From assembly GCF_004342285.1 (NCBI RefSeq), contig NZ_SMCV01000012.1, positions 62,001 through 126,000 of the forward strand: a DNA stretch of 64,000 nt, given 5' to 3'. A program made the translations under genes and the position numbers. This DNA is from Klebsiella sp. BIGb0138. GTDB lineage: Bacteria > Pseudomonadota > Gammaproteobacteria > Enterobacterales > Enterobacteriaceae. Positions 34,805-44,537 of this stretch are shown piece by piece (position 1 is the first letter of the stretch; each line of letters begins with the position of its first letter). The notes under the pieces are model-generated. The model saw only the letters and a list, made by a program, of their open reading frames with translations. It did no database searches and was not told where the DNA came from.

Positions 34805-35734
34805 GTGACAGAAGAACAACGCTTTGAGCAGCGCATCGCGCAGGATACGGCCATCGAACCGCAGGACTGGATGCCGGAGGCCTATCGCAAGACGCTGATC
34901 CGGCAGATTGGCCAGCACGCGCACTCTGAAATTGTCGGCATGCTGCCGGAAGGTAACTGGATCACCCGCGCGCCGACGCTGCGCCGTAAAGCGATTTTGC
35001 TGGCGAAGGTGCAGGACGAGGCCGGGCACGGGTTGTATCTCTATAGCGCGGCGGAAACGCTCGGCTGCGCCCGCGAAGATCTGTATCAGAAGATGCTCGA
35101 CGGGCAGATGAAATACTCCTCGATCTTTAACTACCCGACGCTGAGCTGGGCGGATATCGGCGTTATCGGCTGGCTGGTGGACGGCGCCGCTATCGTCAAT
35201 CAGGTCGCGCTGTGCCGGACCTCCTACGGCCCGTATGCCCGGGCGATGGTCAAAATTTGCAAAGAGGAGAGCTTTCACCAGCGTCAGGGGTTTGAAGCCT
35301 GCATGGCGCTGGCCGAGGGCAGCGAAGAGCAGCGTCAGATGTTGCAGGATGCCATTAATCGTTTCTGGTGGCCGGCCCTGATGATGTTTGGCCCCAGCGA
35401 CGACAACTCGCCGAACAGCGCGCGCAGCATGGCGTGGAAAATCAAACTCCACTCCAACGACGAGCTGCGCCAGCGTTTTGTCGATAACACCGTACCCCAG
35501 GTGGCGATCCTCGGCATGCAGGTGCCGGACGCCGATTTGCAGTTTGATGAGGCCACTGGCCACTACCGGTTTGGCGCAATCGACTGGCAGGAGCTGAACG
35601 AGGTGATCAACGGACGCGGGATCTGCAACCACGAACGGCTGGCGGCCAAACGTAAGGCCTGGGAAGAGGGGGCATGGGTGCGAGAAGCCGCCCTGGCCCA
35701 TGCGCAGAAACAACACGCCCGCGATGCGGCATAA
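34805..35734 (+). CDS. paaA: Phenylacetyl-CoA 1,2-epoxidase catalytic subunit
   Basis: The 309-aa protein is the di-iron oxygenase subunit of the PaaABCE epoxidase. It starts with GTG at 34805, supported by AAAGG 8 bases upstream and by the conserved [13 protein letters not shown]. Di-iron ligand motifs are visible in KVQDEAGHG and [11 protein letters not shown] (E-x-x-H repeats). First gene of the paaA-K operon; paaB starts 11 bases after its stop. Length equals E. coli PaaA. Confidence 0.97.
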   Translation: MTEEQRFEQRIAQDTAIEPQDWMPEAYRKTLIRQIGQHAHSEIVGMLPEGNWITRAPTLRRKAILLAKVQDEAGHGLYLYSAAETLGCAREDLYQKMLDGQMKYSSIFNYPTLSWADIGVIGWLVDGAAIVNQVALCRTSYGPYARAMVKICKEESFHQRQGFEACMALAEGSEEQRQMLQDAINRFWWPALMMFGPSDDNSPNSARSMAWKIKLHSNDELRQRFVDNTVPQVAILGMQVPDADLQFDEATGHYRFGAIDWQELNEVINGRGICNHERLAAKRKAWEEGAWVREAALAHAQKQHARDAA

Positions 35735-35745
35735 GGAGAAGCATG

Positions 35746-36033
35746 ATGAGCAACGTTTACTGGCCGTTATATGAAGTTTTTGTCCGCAGCAAACAGGGAT
35801 TATCCCATCGTCATGTGGGCAGCCTGCATGCCGCCGACGATCGAATGGCGCTGGAAAATGCCCGCGACGTATATACCCGGCGCAGCGAAGGCTGCTCGCT
35901 GTGGGTGGTAAAAGCCAGCCAGATTATTGCCTCGCAGCCGGATGAACGCGGGGAATTTTTTGACCCGGCGGAGAGCAAAGTCTACCGCCATCCGACTTTT
36001 TACAGCGTGCCCGACGGCATGGAACATATGTGA
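35746..36033 (+). CDS. paaB: Phenylacetyl-CoA epoxidase subunit PaaB
   Basis: A 95-aa structural subunit of the epoxidase. The second of two adjacent ATGs (35746) is chosen because AAGGAG lies 7 bases upstream and it matches the E. coli start MSNVYWPLYEVFVR. Conserved RHVGSLHAADDRMALENARD and the end RHPTFYSVPDGMEHM are present. PaaB bridges PaaAC heterodimers in the complex. The paaC start lies 7 bases beyond its stop. Confidence 0.96.
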   Translation: MSNVYWPLYEVFVRSKQGLSHRHVGSLHAADDRMALENARDVYTRRSEGCSLWVVKASQIIASQPDERGEFFDPAESKVYRHPTFYSVPDGMEHM

Positions 36034-36040
36034 GGCCGCG

Positions 36041-36796
36041 ATGAACAACCTCAATCCCGTTGCAACCTATGCGCTGCGTCTCGGCGATAACGGTCTGGTG
36101 CTGGCCCAGCGCTTAGGCGCGTGGTGCGGCCATGCGCCGGAGCTGGAAATCGATCTCGCGTTGGCCAATATCGGCCTCGACCTGCTGGGCCAGGCGCGTA
36201 ATTTCCTCAGCTACGCGGCAGAGCAGGCGGGGAGCGGCGATGAAGACAGCCTCGCCTTTTGCCGCGATGAGCGTCAGTACCGCAATTTACTGCTGGTGGA
36301 ACAGCCGAACGGCAACTTCGCCGACACCATCGCCCGCCAGTTCTTTATCGATGCCTGGCACGTGGCGTTATTTAGCCGCCTGGTGAACAGCCGCGATACG
36401 CAAATTGCCGCCATTGCCGCCAAAGGGCTGAAAGAAGTGCGCTATCACCTGCGCTTCAGCCGCGGCTGGCTGGAACGTCTGGGTAACGGCACGGAAGCAT
36501 CGGCGCAGAAGATGCAACAGGCGGTCGATAGCCTGTGGCGCTTTACCGGCGAACTGTTCCTTGCCGATGAGCTGGAAATCACGCTCGCCGAACAGGGCAT
36601 TGCGGTTGACCCGCGCGAGCTGCAGGCGGAGTGGCAGAGCACGGTACACACCGCGCTGCTCGATGCCGGCCTGCAGATCCCGCAGGAAGCGGCGTTCCGC
36701 CACGGCGGCAAGCAGGGCCTGCACAGCGAACATCTCGGCCCGTTGCTGGCGGAAATGCAGTATCTGCAACGCGCTTATCCCGGTCAGCAGTGGTAA
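36041..36796 (+). CDS. paaC: Phenylacetyl-CoA epoxidase structural subunit PaaC
   Basis: A 251-aa ferritin-like paralogue of PaaA that pairs with it and is required for its stability. The start MNNLNPVATYALRLGDNGL at 36041 follows TGAGG. It keeps the fold elements DLALANIGLDLLGQARN and FIDAWHVALFSRLVNS but lacks the full di-iron ligand set. The length is close to E. coli PaaC (248). Confidence 0.95.
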   Translation: MNNLNPVATYALRLGDNGLVLAQRLGAWCGHAPELEIDLALANIGLDLLGQARNFLSYAAEQAGSGDEDSLAFCRDERQYRNLLLVEQPNGNFADTIARQFFIDAWHVALFSRLVNSRDTQIAAIAAKGLKEVRYHLRFSRGWLERLGNGTEASAQKMQQAVDSLWRFTGELFLADELEITLAEQGIAVDPRELQAEWQSTVHTALLDAGLQIPQEAAFRHGGKQGLHSEHLGPLLAEMQYLQRAYPGQQW

Positions 36797-36808
36797 CAGG
36801 AGGTGGCT

Positions 36809-37306
36809 ATGCAACGTCTCGCCGCTATCGCGCCCGCGGAAATTCACGCTATCTGGGCGGTGTTAAGTGAAATCCCCGACCCGGAAGTACCGGTCCTGAC
36901 CATCACCGATCTCGGGATGGTACGCAGCGTGGCGCCGCACGGCGAAGGTTGGCTCATTGGCTTCACGCCGACCTACTCAGGTTGCCCGGCGACCGAGCAC
37001 CTGCTGGCGGAAATCCGCGCGGCAATGACCCGCCATGGCTATACGCCGGTGCATATCGTCCTGCAGCTGGACCCGCCGTGGACCACCGACTGGATGAATC
37101 AGGACGCCCGCGAGCGCCTGCGCCAGTACGGTATCAGCCCGCCGCAGGGACACGCCTGCCATGCTGAAATGCCGGGAGAGGTGGCCTGCCCACGTTGCGG
37201 CAGCGTCCATACCACGCTGATTAGCGAATTCGGTTCCACGGCCTGCAAAGCGCTCTACCGCTGCGATAGCTGCCGTGAACCCTTTGATTACTTTAAATGT
37301 ATTTGA
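36809..37306 (+). CDS. paaD: PaaD, Fe-S maturation factor of the epoxidase
   Basis: The 165-aa protein has an N-terminal DUF59/MIP18 domain (EIPDPEVPVLTITDLGMVR and FTPTYSGCPATEHLL) and a C-terminal zinc ribbon-like region with CPRCGS and CDSCREP pairs. PaaD is needed for epoxidase activity and is thought to help assemble the PaaE iron-sulfur cluster. ATG 36809 follows CAGGAGG; an in-frame GTG at 36803 is less likely. Length equals E. coli PaaD. Confidence 0.95.
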   Translation: MQRLAAIAPAEIHAIWAVLSEIPDPEVPVLTITDLGMVRSVAPHGEGWLIGFTPTYSGCPATEHLLAEIRAAMTRHGYTPVHIVLQLDPPWTTDWMNQDARERLRQYGISPPQGHACHAEMPGEVACPRCGSVHTTLISEFGSTACKALYRCDSCREPFDYFKCI

Positions 37307-37313
37307 GGTTGCC

Positions 37314-38384
37314 ATGACGACGTTTCATTCGCTTACCGTCGCGAAAGTGGAGCCGGAAACCCGCGATGCGGTGACCATAACCTTTGCGATTCCCGAAGCG
37401 CTGCAGGCCGACTACGCCTTCCGCCCCGGTCAACATTTGACCCTGAAAGCCCAGCTAGGCGGGGAAGAGCTGAGACGCTGCTATTCCATCTGTCATAGCC
37501 GCGGGCCGGGGGAGATCAGCGTGGCGGTAAAAGCCATCGACGGCGGGCGTTTCTCACGCTATGCGCAGAGCGATATCCGCCAGGGGATGGCGCTGGAGGT
37601 GATGGTGCCGCAGGGGCATTTCGGCTACCAGCCGCGGGCCGGGCGCCAGGCGGACTATCTGGCGATTGCCGCCGGCTCCGGGATTACGCCGATGATGGCG
37701 ATTATGAGCGCCACGCTGGCCATCGAACCGCACAGCCGCTTCACCCTGATTTACGGCAACCGCAGTAGCGCCAGCATGATGTTCCGCCAGGCGCTGGCGG
37801 ATTTAAAAGATCGCTATCCACAGCGCTTGCAGGTGATCCATCTGTTCAGCCAGGAGTCGATGGACAGCGACCTGCTGCAGGGGCGGATCGACGGCGAGAA
37901 GCTCCATGCGCTCTCCGGTCGACTGCTGGACTTCAGCCGCTTCGACGAGGCCTTTATCTGCGGCCCGGCGGTGATGATGGAAGCAGCGGAAATCGCGCTG
38001 CGGGGGCTGGGGATGGCGGAAAACAGTATCCACCTTGAACGCTTTAATACCCCGGGGAGCGGCGTCAAACGCGCCACCGGCGTGCAGGCGGAAGGCCGCA
38101 CCGTCACCCTCCGTCAGGACGGCCGCGATCGGCAGATTGCCCTCACCGCGGAAGATGACAGCATTCTGGATGCGGCGCTACGTCAGGGGGCGGACCTGCC
38201 CTTCGCCTGTAAAGGCGGGGTCTGCGCCACCTGTAAATGTAAGGTGCTGCGCGGCGAGGTGGCGATGGCCGCCAACTATAGCCTTGAAGCCGATGAACTG
38301 GCGGCAGGCTATGTCCTGAGCTGCCAGGCGCTGCCGACCAGCGGCGACGTGGTGGTCGATTTCGACGCGAGGGGGATGGCATGA
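37314..38384 (+). CDS. paaE: Phenylacetyl-CoA epoxidase reductase
   Basis: The 356-aa protein passes NADPH electrons to the di-iron site of PaaA. It has a ferredoxin-reductase domain (FRPGQHLTLKAQLGGEELRR and RCYSIC for FAD; AIAAGSGITPMMAI for NADP) and a C-terminal plant-type [2Fe-2S] domain with CKGGVCATCKCK and a distal Cys in LSCQALP. The start MTTFHSLTVAKVEPETRDAV at 37314 is preceded by GAGG. The stop overlaps the paaF start by 4 bp. Confidence 0.96.
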   Translation: MTTFHSLTVAKVEPETRDAVTITFAIPEALQADYAFRPGQHLTLKAQLGGEELRRCYSICHSRGPGEISVAVKAIDGGRFSRYAQSDIRQGMALEVMVPQGHFGYQPRAGRQADYLAIAAGSGITPMMAIMSATLAIEPHSRFTLIYGNRSSASMMFRQALADLKDRYPQRLQVIHLFSQESMDSDLLQGRIDGEKLHALSGRLLDFSRFDEAFICGPAVMMEAAEIALRGLGMAENSIHLERFNTPGSGVKRATGVQAEGRTVTLRQDGRDRQIALTAEDDSILDAALRQGADLPFACKGGVCATCKCKVLRGEVAMAANYSLEADELAAGYVLSCQALPTSGDVVVDFDARGMA

Positions 38385-39148
38385 GCGAACTGCTGATAGC
38401 CCGTCACCAGCGGGTCCTGCTGCTGACCCTGAATCGTCCACAGGCGCGTAATGCCTTGAATAACGCGCTGCTGACGCAGATTGCCGACGCGCTGGACGCG
38501 GCGGCGTCTGACCCGGATATCCGTGCCTGCGTGATCGGCGGCACTAGCCGCTTCTTTGCCGCCGGCGCCGACCTGAACGAAATGGCGGAAAAGGACCTTC
38601 CCGCCACGATGGACGATATCCGCCCCCGTCTGTGGGCGCGAATTGATGCCTTCCCGAAGCCGCTGATTGCCGCGGTCAACGGCTATGCCCTCGGCGCGGG
38701 CTGCGAACTGGCGCTGCTGTGCGATCTGGTGGTGGCGGGCGATAACGCGCGCTTCGGCCTGCCGGAAATCACCCTCGGGATTATGCCCGGCGCCGGCGGT
38801 ACCCAGCGTCTGATCCGCAGCGTCGGCAAAGCGCTGGCCAGCCGGATGGTGCTGAGCGGTGAAAGTATTGATGCGCAGCGGGCGCAACAGGCCGGTCTGG
38901 TGAGTGACATCACCCCGGCGCTTTTGACCGACGAATATGCCCTGAAGCTGGCGGCCGCTATCGCCCGTCACTCGCCGCTGGCGCTACGCGCGGCGAAACA
39001 GGCGCTGCGCCAGGCGCAGGAAGTGAGCCTGCAGGCGGGACTTCAGCAGGAGCGGCAGCTGTTTACGCTGCTGAGCGCCACGGAAGATCGCCGTGAAGGC
39101 ATCAATGCCTTCTTACAAAAACGAACCCCGGAATTTAAAGGACGCTAA
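38381..39148 (+). CDS. paaF: 2,3-dehydroadipyl-CoA hydratase
   Basis: The 255-aa crotonase-fold enzyme hydrates 2,3-dehydroadipyl-CoA to 3-hydroxyadipyl-CoA. Crotonase marks are FFAAGADLNEMA (oxyanion hole) and catalytic glutamates around LPEITLGIMPGAGGTQRL. Its ATG overlaps the paaE stop (ATGA). Length equals E. coli PaaF. The next gene starts 2 bases after its stop. Confidence 0.95.
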   Translation: MSELLIARHQRVLLLTLNRPQARNALNNALLTQIADALDAAASDPDIRACVIGGTSRFFAAGADLNEMAEKDLPATMDDIRPRLWARIDAFPKPLIAAVNGYALGAGCELALLCDLVVAGDNARFGLPEITLGIMPGAGGTQRLIRSVGKALASRMVLSGESIDAQRAQQAGLVSDITPALLTDEYALKLAAAIARHSPLALRAAKQALRQAQEVSLQAGLQQERQLFTLLSATEDRREGINAFLQKRTPEFKGR

Positions 39149-39150
39149 TC

Positions 39151-39939
39151 GTGGACGCATTTATTCTCAGTGAAGTCGAACAGGGGGTGATGACAATTAC
39201 CCTCAACCGTCCGGATCGTCTGAATAGCTTTAACGATCTTATGCATCAGCAGCTGGCAGAGTGCCTGACCCAGGCCGAACGCGACGATAGCGTGCGCTGC
39301 CTGCTGATTACCGGTGCCGGTCGTGGTTTTTGCGCCGGCCAGGATCTGAATGACCGCAATGTTGATCCCAGCGGCCCGGCGCCGGATTTGGGCCTCTCGG
39401 TGGAGCGTTTTTATAACCCGCTGGTCCGCCGACTGGCGGCGCTGCCCAAGCCGGTCATTGCGGCGGTGAATGGCGTGGCGGCCGGTGCCGGCGCCACGCT
39501 GGCGCTGGGTTGCGATATCGTCCTCGCGGCGCGTTCGGCGAATTTTGTTATGGCCTTCAGTAAGCTCGGGCTGGTGCCCGACTGCGGCGGCAGCTGGTTC
39601 CTGCCGCGAGTGGCCGGACGCGCCCGGGCGATGGGCCTGGCGCTGCTGGGGGAAAAACTCAGCGCCGAGCAGGCCGCGCAGTGGGGGATGATCTGGCAGC
39701 TGGTGGAGGACGCCGAGCTGGCGGATACCAGCCGTCAGCTGGCTCGCCATCTGGCTTCCCAGCCCACCTTCGGCCTGGGGCTGATCAAAAAAGCGCTGCT
39801 GGCCTCCGGGACCAATACCCTGGATGCCCAGCTGGATCTGGAGCGGGATTACCAGCGCCTGGCCGGACGCAGCGATGACTATCGGGAAGGCGTCAGCGCC
39901 TTTCTCGCTAAACGTCCCCCTCAGTTCAGCGGGAAATAA
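39151..39939 (+). CDS. paaG: 1,2-epoxyphenylacetyl-CoA isomerase
   Basis: The 262-aa crotonase-family enzyme converts the epoxide to oxepin-CoA and also isomerises a later unsaturated intermediate. It starts with GTG at 39151; AAAGGACG upstream and alignment to E. coli PaaG support this. FCAGQDLNDRNVDPSGPAPD and SKLGLVPDCGGSWFLPRVAG (catalytic Asp) are characteristic. Located between paaF and paaH with 3-base gaps. Confidence 0.95.
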   Translation: MDAFILSEVEQGVMTITLNRPDRLNSFNDLMHQQLAECLTQAERDDSVRCLLITGAGRGFCAGQDLNDRNVDPSGPAPDLGLSVERFYNPLVRRLAALPKPVIAAVNGVAAGAGATLALGCDIVLAARSANFVMAFSKLGLVPDCGGSWFLPRVAGRARAMGLALLGEKLSAEQAAQWGMIWQLVEDAELADTSRQLARHLASQPTFGLGLIKKALLASGTNTLDAQLDLERDYQRLAGRSDDYREGVSAFLAKRPPQFSGK

Positions 39940-39942
39940 GCC

Positions 39943-41385
39943 ATGAGCAAAACATTACCAACCGTCGCCGTGATCGGCTGCGGCACGATGGGCGCAGGTA
40001 TCGCCGAAGTGGCCGCTGCCGCCGGACATCCGGTCCTGATCTACGATATCGCCGCCGATGCGCTAACCCGCGCCGTTGACGGCATTGGGCAGCGGCTGGC
40101 CTCGCGGGTGGTGCGCGGCAAGCTGGCGGCGGAGCAGGCGGAGGCGTTACTGGCGCGCATTGTTCCGGTCACCGGGCTGGCGGCGCTGGCCGATGCCTGG
40201 CTGGTGATCGAGGCGGCCTCCGAACGTCCCGAGGTGAAAAAAGCGCTTTTCGGTCAGCTGGCAGCGATCTGTTCCCCCTCGACGCTGCTGACCAGCAATA
40301 CCTCGTCGCTTTCGATTACCGCCATCGCCGCTGACGTTAAACACCCGGAGCGCGTTGCCGGGCTGCACTTCTTTAACCCCGCGCCGGTGATGAAGCTGGT
40401 CGAGGTGGTCAGCGGTCTGGCAACCTCGCCGGAAGTGGTTGAACAGCTGTGCCAGTGCGTGAGCGCATGGGGCAAACGGCCGGTGCGCTGCCGCTCCACG
40501 CCGGGCTTTATCGTCAACCGCGTGGCGCGTCCGTTCTACGCCGAAGCGTGGCGCGCGCTGGAAGAACAGGTCGCCCCGCCGCAGATCATCGATGCCGCGC
40601 TGCGCGAGGGCGGCGGCTTCCCGATGGGGCCGCTGGCGCTGACCGATCTGATCGGTCAGGACGTCAACTTCGCGGTGACCTGTTCGGTGTTTAACGCCTT
40701 CTGGCAGGACCGTCGTTTTCTGCCGTCGCTGCTCCAGCAGGAGCTGGCGCTGGCCGGGCGGCTGGGCAAAAAAAGCGGCCAGGGCGTCTACCGCTGGCCC
40801 GCTGAAGCCACGGCAGAACCGGCGCTGGCTGCCGTTCCCGAGGCGCTGGCGGCGAAAACCGTGCGTCGCATTAGTGACAGTGTCACCGGAAGGCCGCCGA
40901 TCGCCCTGGACGACGTGCGGGTGGTGGAAACCGAAGGCGAAACGGCCCAGGCGCTGAGCGCGCGGTATGGCGCGCCGGTGGTGGTGTATGACTATTGCGC
41001 TGGCGACACCGTCGTGCTGGCGAGTGCGGCCACCAATCCGCCGTCGGCGACCGATAAAGCGGTGCGCTACTTCCAGCAACAGGGCCGGAAAGTGCTGCTC
41101 ATTGCCGACTACCCTGGGCTGTTGGTCTGGCGCACGGTCGCCATGCTGATCAATGAAGCGCTGGATGCGCTGCAGAAAGGGGTGGCCAGCGCCGAGGATA
41201 TCGATACCGCGATGTGTCTGGGCGTTAACTATCCGCATGGCCCGCTGGCATGGGGACAGACCTTAGGCTGGGGCCGCGTCCTGCGCCTGCTGGAGAACCT
41301 GCAGCAGCACTATGGCGAAGAGCGCTATCGGCCCTGTTCCTTGCTGCGCCAGAGGGCGCTGGTGGAGAGGCTAAATGAGCAATGA
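39943..41385 (+). CDS. paaH: 3-hydroxyadipyl-CoA dehydrogenase
   Basis: The 480-aa protein oxidises 3-hydroxyadipyl-CoA with NAD. It has the Rossmann motif VIGCGTMGAGIAEVAAAAGH, the 3HCDH catalytic His region GLHFFNPAPVMKLVEVV, and two C-terminal 3HCDH domains, the second with GVNYPHGPLAWGQTLG. Slightly longer than E. coli PaaH (475). Its last codons overlap paaI by 11 bp. Confidence 0.95.
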   Translation: MSKTLPTVAVIGCGTMGAGIAEVAAAAGHPVLIYDIAADALTRAVDGIGQRLASRVVRGKLAAEQAEALLARIVPVTGLAALADAWLVIEAASERPEVKKALFGQLAAICSPSTLLTSNTSSLSITAIAADVKHPERVAGLHFFNPAPVMKLVEVVSGLATSPEVVEQLCQCVSAWGKRPVRCRSTPGFIVNRVARPFYAEAWRALEEQVAPPQIIDAALREGGGFPMGPLALTDLIGQDVNFAVTCSVFNAFWQDRRFLPSLLQQELALAGRLGKKSGQGVYRWPAEATAEPALAAVPEALAAKTVRRISDSVTGRPPIALDDVRVVETEGETAQALSARYGAPVVVYDYCAGDTVVLASAATNPPSATDKAVRYFQQQGRKVLLIADYPGLLVWRTVAMLINEALDALQKGVASAEDIDTAMCLGVNYPHGPLAWGQTLGWGRVLRLLENLQQHYGEERYRPCSLLRQRALVERLNEQ

Positions 41386-41797
41386 TGCCTGGCGCAACGC
41401 GCGCGTGATGTACGAAAACGATACCTGTGCGAGAACCCTTGGGATCGAGATTATGGCGATGGATGAGGGCTACGCGCAGATGAGTATGACCGTCTCGCCG
41501 GCCATGCTCAACGGCCATCAGACCTGCCACGGCGGACAGCTGTTTTCCCTCGCCGATACCGCCTTTGCCTACGCCTGTAACAGCCAGGGGCTGGCGGCGG
41601 TGGCCTCGGCCGCCAGCATCGACTTTCTGCGCCCGGCCTTCGCCGGCGACCGGTTGGTCGCCACGGCACGGGTTAAGCAGCAGGGCAGGCTGACCGGCGT
41701 CTACGACATTGAAATCGTGAACCAACAACAAAAAACTGTGGCCCTGTTTCGCGGTAAATCGCACCGCATCGGCGGCACAATAACGGGAGAAGTGTGA
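41375..41797 (+). CDS. paaI: Hotdog thioesterase PaaI
   Basis: The 140-aa hotdog-fold acyl-CoA thioesterase hydrolyses ring-hydroxylated or dead-end phenylacetyl-CoA products, freeing CoA. The signature [18 protein letters not shown] is present, with Asp in LADT as catalytic acid. The start overlaps paaH by 11 bp and the stop shares one base with the paaJ start, so translation is coupled. Confidence 0.95.
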   Translation: MSNDAWRNARVMYENDTCARTLGIEIMAMDEGYAQMSMTVSPAMLNGHQTCHGGQLFSLADTAFAYACNSQGLAAVASAASIDFLRPAFAGDRLVATARVKQQGRLTGVYDIEIVNQQQKTVALFRGKSHRIGGTITGEV

Positions 41798-43002
41798 TGC
41801 GCGATGCCTTTATCTGTGATGGGATTCGTACGCCGATTGGCCGCTACGGCGGGGCGCTGGCCAGCGTCCGTGCCGATGATTTAGCCGCCATTCCGCTACG
41901 CGAACTGCTTAGCCGTAACCCACGCCTGGATCCATCAGCGATTGATGACGTGATTTTCGGCTGCGCCAACCAGGCGGGGGAAGATAACCGTAACGTCGCC
42001 CATATGGCGACGCTGCTGGCGGGGTATCCGCCGACGGTTCCCGGCACCACTCTCAACCGGCTATGCGGTTCCGGTCTTGACGCCATCGGCTTTGCCGCTC
42101 GCGCCATCAAAGCCGGGGATGCCGACCTGATGATCGCCGGCGGCGTGGAGTCGATGTCGCGCGCGCCGTTTGTGATGGGGAAAGCCAGCGCGCCGTTCCA
42201 GCGCCAGGCAGAGCTGTTTGATACCACCATTGGCTGGCGTTTTGTGAACCCGCTCATGCAGCAGCAATTTGGCACTGACAGCATGCCGGAAACGGCGGAG
42301 AATGTAGCTGAATTGTTAAATATCAGTCGGGCCGATCAGGATGCTTTTGCCTTGCGCAGCCAGCAGCGGACGGCGAAAGCCCAACGCGAGGGGATCCTGG
42401 CGCAGGAAATCGTACCGGTAGCGATCGTCGGTAAGAAGGGGGCTGTCAGCGCCGTGCGCGACGACGAGCATCCGCGGGCGGAGACCACCCTTGAACAGCT
42501 GGCGCAGTTAAAAACGCCTTTCCGTAAAGGCGGCGTGGTCACCGCCGGCAACGCCTCCGGAGTGAACGATGGCGCCGCCGCGTTGATTATCGCCAGCGCG
42601 CAGCAGGCGCAGGCGCAGGGACTGACGCCGCGGGCAAGAATTGTCGCGATGGCGACAGCGGGCGTCGAACCACGGCTGATGGGGCTGGGGCCGGTGCCCG
42701 CCGTGCGCAAAGTGCTGGAACGCGCGGGGCTGAACATTAACGATATGGACGTCATTGAACTAAACGAGGCCTTCGCCGCTCAGGCGCTGGGCGTCCTCCG
42801 GCAGCTGGGTCTGGCGGACGATGCGCCACATGTTAACCCCAACGGCGGCGCCATCGCGTTAGGCCATCCGCTGGGGATGAGCGGCGCGAGACTGGCGCTC
42901 AGCGCCAGTCTGGAATTGCAACGGCGTAACGGGCGCTATGCGCTGTGTACGATGTGCATTGGCGTGGGTCAGGGCATTGCCATGATCCTCGAGCGAGTGT
43001 GA
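41797..43002 (+). CDS. paaJ: 3-oxoadipyl-CoA / 3-oxo-5,6-dehydrosuberyl-CoA thiolase
   Basis: The 401-aa thiolase cleaves both beta-ketoacyl-CoA intermediates, yielding acetyl-CoA and succinyl-CoA at the end of the pathway. Catalytic Cys in [33 protein letters not shown] (His) and [12 protein letters not shown] (second Cys) are all present. ATG 41797 matches E. coli PaaJ; a GTG three bases earlier is in frame. It overlaps the paaI stop. Confidence 0.96.
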   Translation: MRDAFICDGIRTPIGRYGGALASVRADDLAAIPLRELLSRNPRLDPSAIDDVIFGCANQAGEDNRNVAHMATLLAGYPPTVPGTTLNRLCGSGLDAIGFAARAIKAGDADLMIAGGVESMSRAPFVMGKASAPFQRQAELFDTTIGWRFVNPLMQQQFGTDSMPETAENVAELLNISRADQDAFALRSQQRTAKAQREGILAQEIVPVAIVGKKGAVSAVRDDEHPRAETTLEQLAQLKTPFRKGGVVTAGNASGVNDGAAALIIASAQQAQAQGLTPRARIVAMATAGVEPRLMGLGPVPAVRKVLERAGLNINDMDVIELNEAFAAQALGVLRQLGLADDAPHVNPNGGAIALGHPLGMSGARLALSASLELQRRNGRYALCTMCIGVGQGIAMILERV

Positions 43003-43028
43003 GCTAATTTACCTGCGAGTACCCTAAA

Positions 43029-44345
43029 ATGATAACTAATACAAAATTAGATCCGATTGAAACTGCTTCTCGTGACGAATTACATGCTCTGCAAACCCGG
43101 CGCCTGCAATGGACGCTGCACCACGCCTACGACAATGTGCCGATGTACCGTCGCAAATTTGATGCCGCGGGTGTCCACCCGGACGATTTTCGTGAGCTGA
43201 GCGATCTGAGCAAATTCCCGTGCACCACCAAACAGGATCTGCGGGACAACTATCCGTTTGATACTTTTGCGGTACCGATGGAACAGATCGTGCGTATCCA
43301 CGCCTCGTCCGGCACCACCGGTAAACCGACGGTGGTGGGTTATACGCAAAATGATATCGACACCTGGGCCAATATTGTTGCCCGTTCGCTGCGCGCGGCC
43401 GGCGGTACGGCAAAAGATAAGATCCACGTCGCCTATGGCTATGGCCTGTTTACCGGCGGGCTGGGCGCGCACTACGGCGCGGAACGCCTCGGGGCGACGG
43501 TGATCCCGATGTCCGGCGGACAGACGGAAAAACAGGCGCAGCTGATCCGTGATTTTCAGCCGGATATGATCATGGTGACCCCGTCTTACTGCCTGAACCT
43601 GATTGAAGAGCTGGAGCGGCAGATGGGCGGCGACGCCAGCGGCTGTTCGCTGCGGGTTGGCGTCTTCGGCGCCGAACCGTGGACGCTGGCGATGCGCGCC
43701 GAGATTGAGCGTCGGCTGGGGATCTCCGCGCTGGATATCTACGGCCTGTCGGAAGTGATGGGGCCGGGCGTGGCGATGGAGTGTCTGGAAACCGCCGACG
43801 GTCCGACCATCTGGGAAGACCATTTCTACCCGGAGGTGGTTAACCTGAACGACGGCACGCCGCTGGCAGATGGCGAACACGGCGAGCTGCTGTTCACCAC
43901 GCTGACGAAAGAGGCGCTGCCGGTGATTCGTTACCGTACCCGCGATCTGACCCGCCTGCTCCCGGGCACCGCCCGCACCATGCGTCGGATGGACCGTATC
44001 AGCGGGCGCAGCGATGACATGCTGATTATTCGCGGAGTCAACGTCTTCCCGTCGCAGTTGGAAGAAGAGATCCTTAAGGTGGAGCATCTGGCGCCGCACT
44101 ATCAGCTGGAGGTCAATCGCCGCGGTCATCTTGATTCACTTTCGGTGCGGGTCGAGCTGAAAGAGAGCAGTCTGTCGCTGAGCCATGAACAGCGTTGCCA
44201 GATCTGCCATCAGCTGCGCCACCGGATTAAGTCGATGGTGGGGATCTCGACCGATATCAGTATCGTCAACTGCGGCAGTATTCCGCGCTCGGAAGGCAAG
44301 GCCTGCCGCGTATCTGACCTGCGCAAGGTCGCGGCCAACGGCTGA
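43029..44345 (+). CDS. paaK: Phenylacetate-CoA ligase
   Basis: The 438-aa adenylate-forming enzyme activates phenylacetate to phenylacetyl-CoA, the pathway's first step and the PaaX inducer. The P-loop HASSGTTGKPTVVGYT, DIYGLSEVMGPG and YRTRDLTRLLPG are conserved ANL motifs. Slightly longer than E. coli PaaK (437). Last gene of the paaA-K operon, followed by a strong hairpin. Confidence 0.96.
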   Translation: MITNTKLDPIETASRDELHALQTRRLQWTLHHAYDNVPMYRRKFDAAGVHPDDFRELSDLSKFPCTTKQDLRDNYPFDTFAVPMEQIVRIHASSGTTGKPTVVGYTQNDIDTWANIVARSLRAAGGTAKDKIHVAYGYGLFTGGLGAHYGAERLGATVIPMSGGQTEKQAQLIRDFQPDMIMVTPSYCLNLIEELERQMGGDASGCSLRVGVFGAEPWTLAMRAEIERRLGISALDIYGLSEVMGPGVAMECLETADGPTIWEDHFYPEVVNLNDGTPLADGEHGELLFTTLTKEALPVIRYRTRDLTRLLPGTARTMRRMDRISGRSDDMLIIRGVNVFPSQLEEEILKVEHLAPHYQLEVNRRGHLDSLSVRVELKESSLSLSHEQRCQICHQLRHRIKSMVGISTDISIVNCGSIPRSEGKACRVSDLRKVAANG

Positions 44346-44355
44346 CGTTGTTCCT

Positions 44356-44387
44356 CCCGGCTTGCGGCGAATACGCCGCAAGCCGGG
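44356..44387. terminator. paaK downstream hairpin
   Basis: CCCGGCTTGCGGCG-AATA-CGCCGCAAGCCGGG is a perfect 14-bp stem starting 11 bases after the paaK stop. There is no T-run; it may act with Rho or as an mRNA-protecting element. Confidence 0.6.
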
Positions 44388-44537
44388 CTGCCCGCCGAGG
44401 CGCAAGGTCGTGGCTATGGTTAAGCCGCTTCTTCGCACATTACCCGCCGACGGACCGCGCCCCGCGAAGCTCGCGCTGGCGCGGATTTTCCTGTGCTATG
44501 ATTCAGAAAGGACAACAATAACAACGGAATGAATCAG

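Noticed and set aside
40147-41238. 363-aa minus-strand ORF within paaH
   Set aside because: Arg/Gln/His-rich antisense frame; paaH has full-length conservation.
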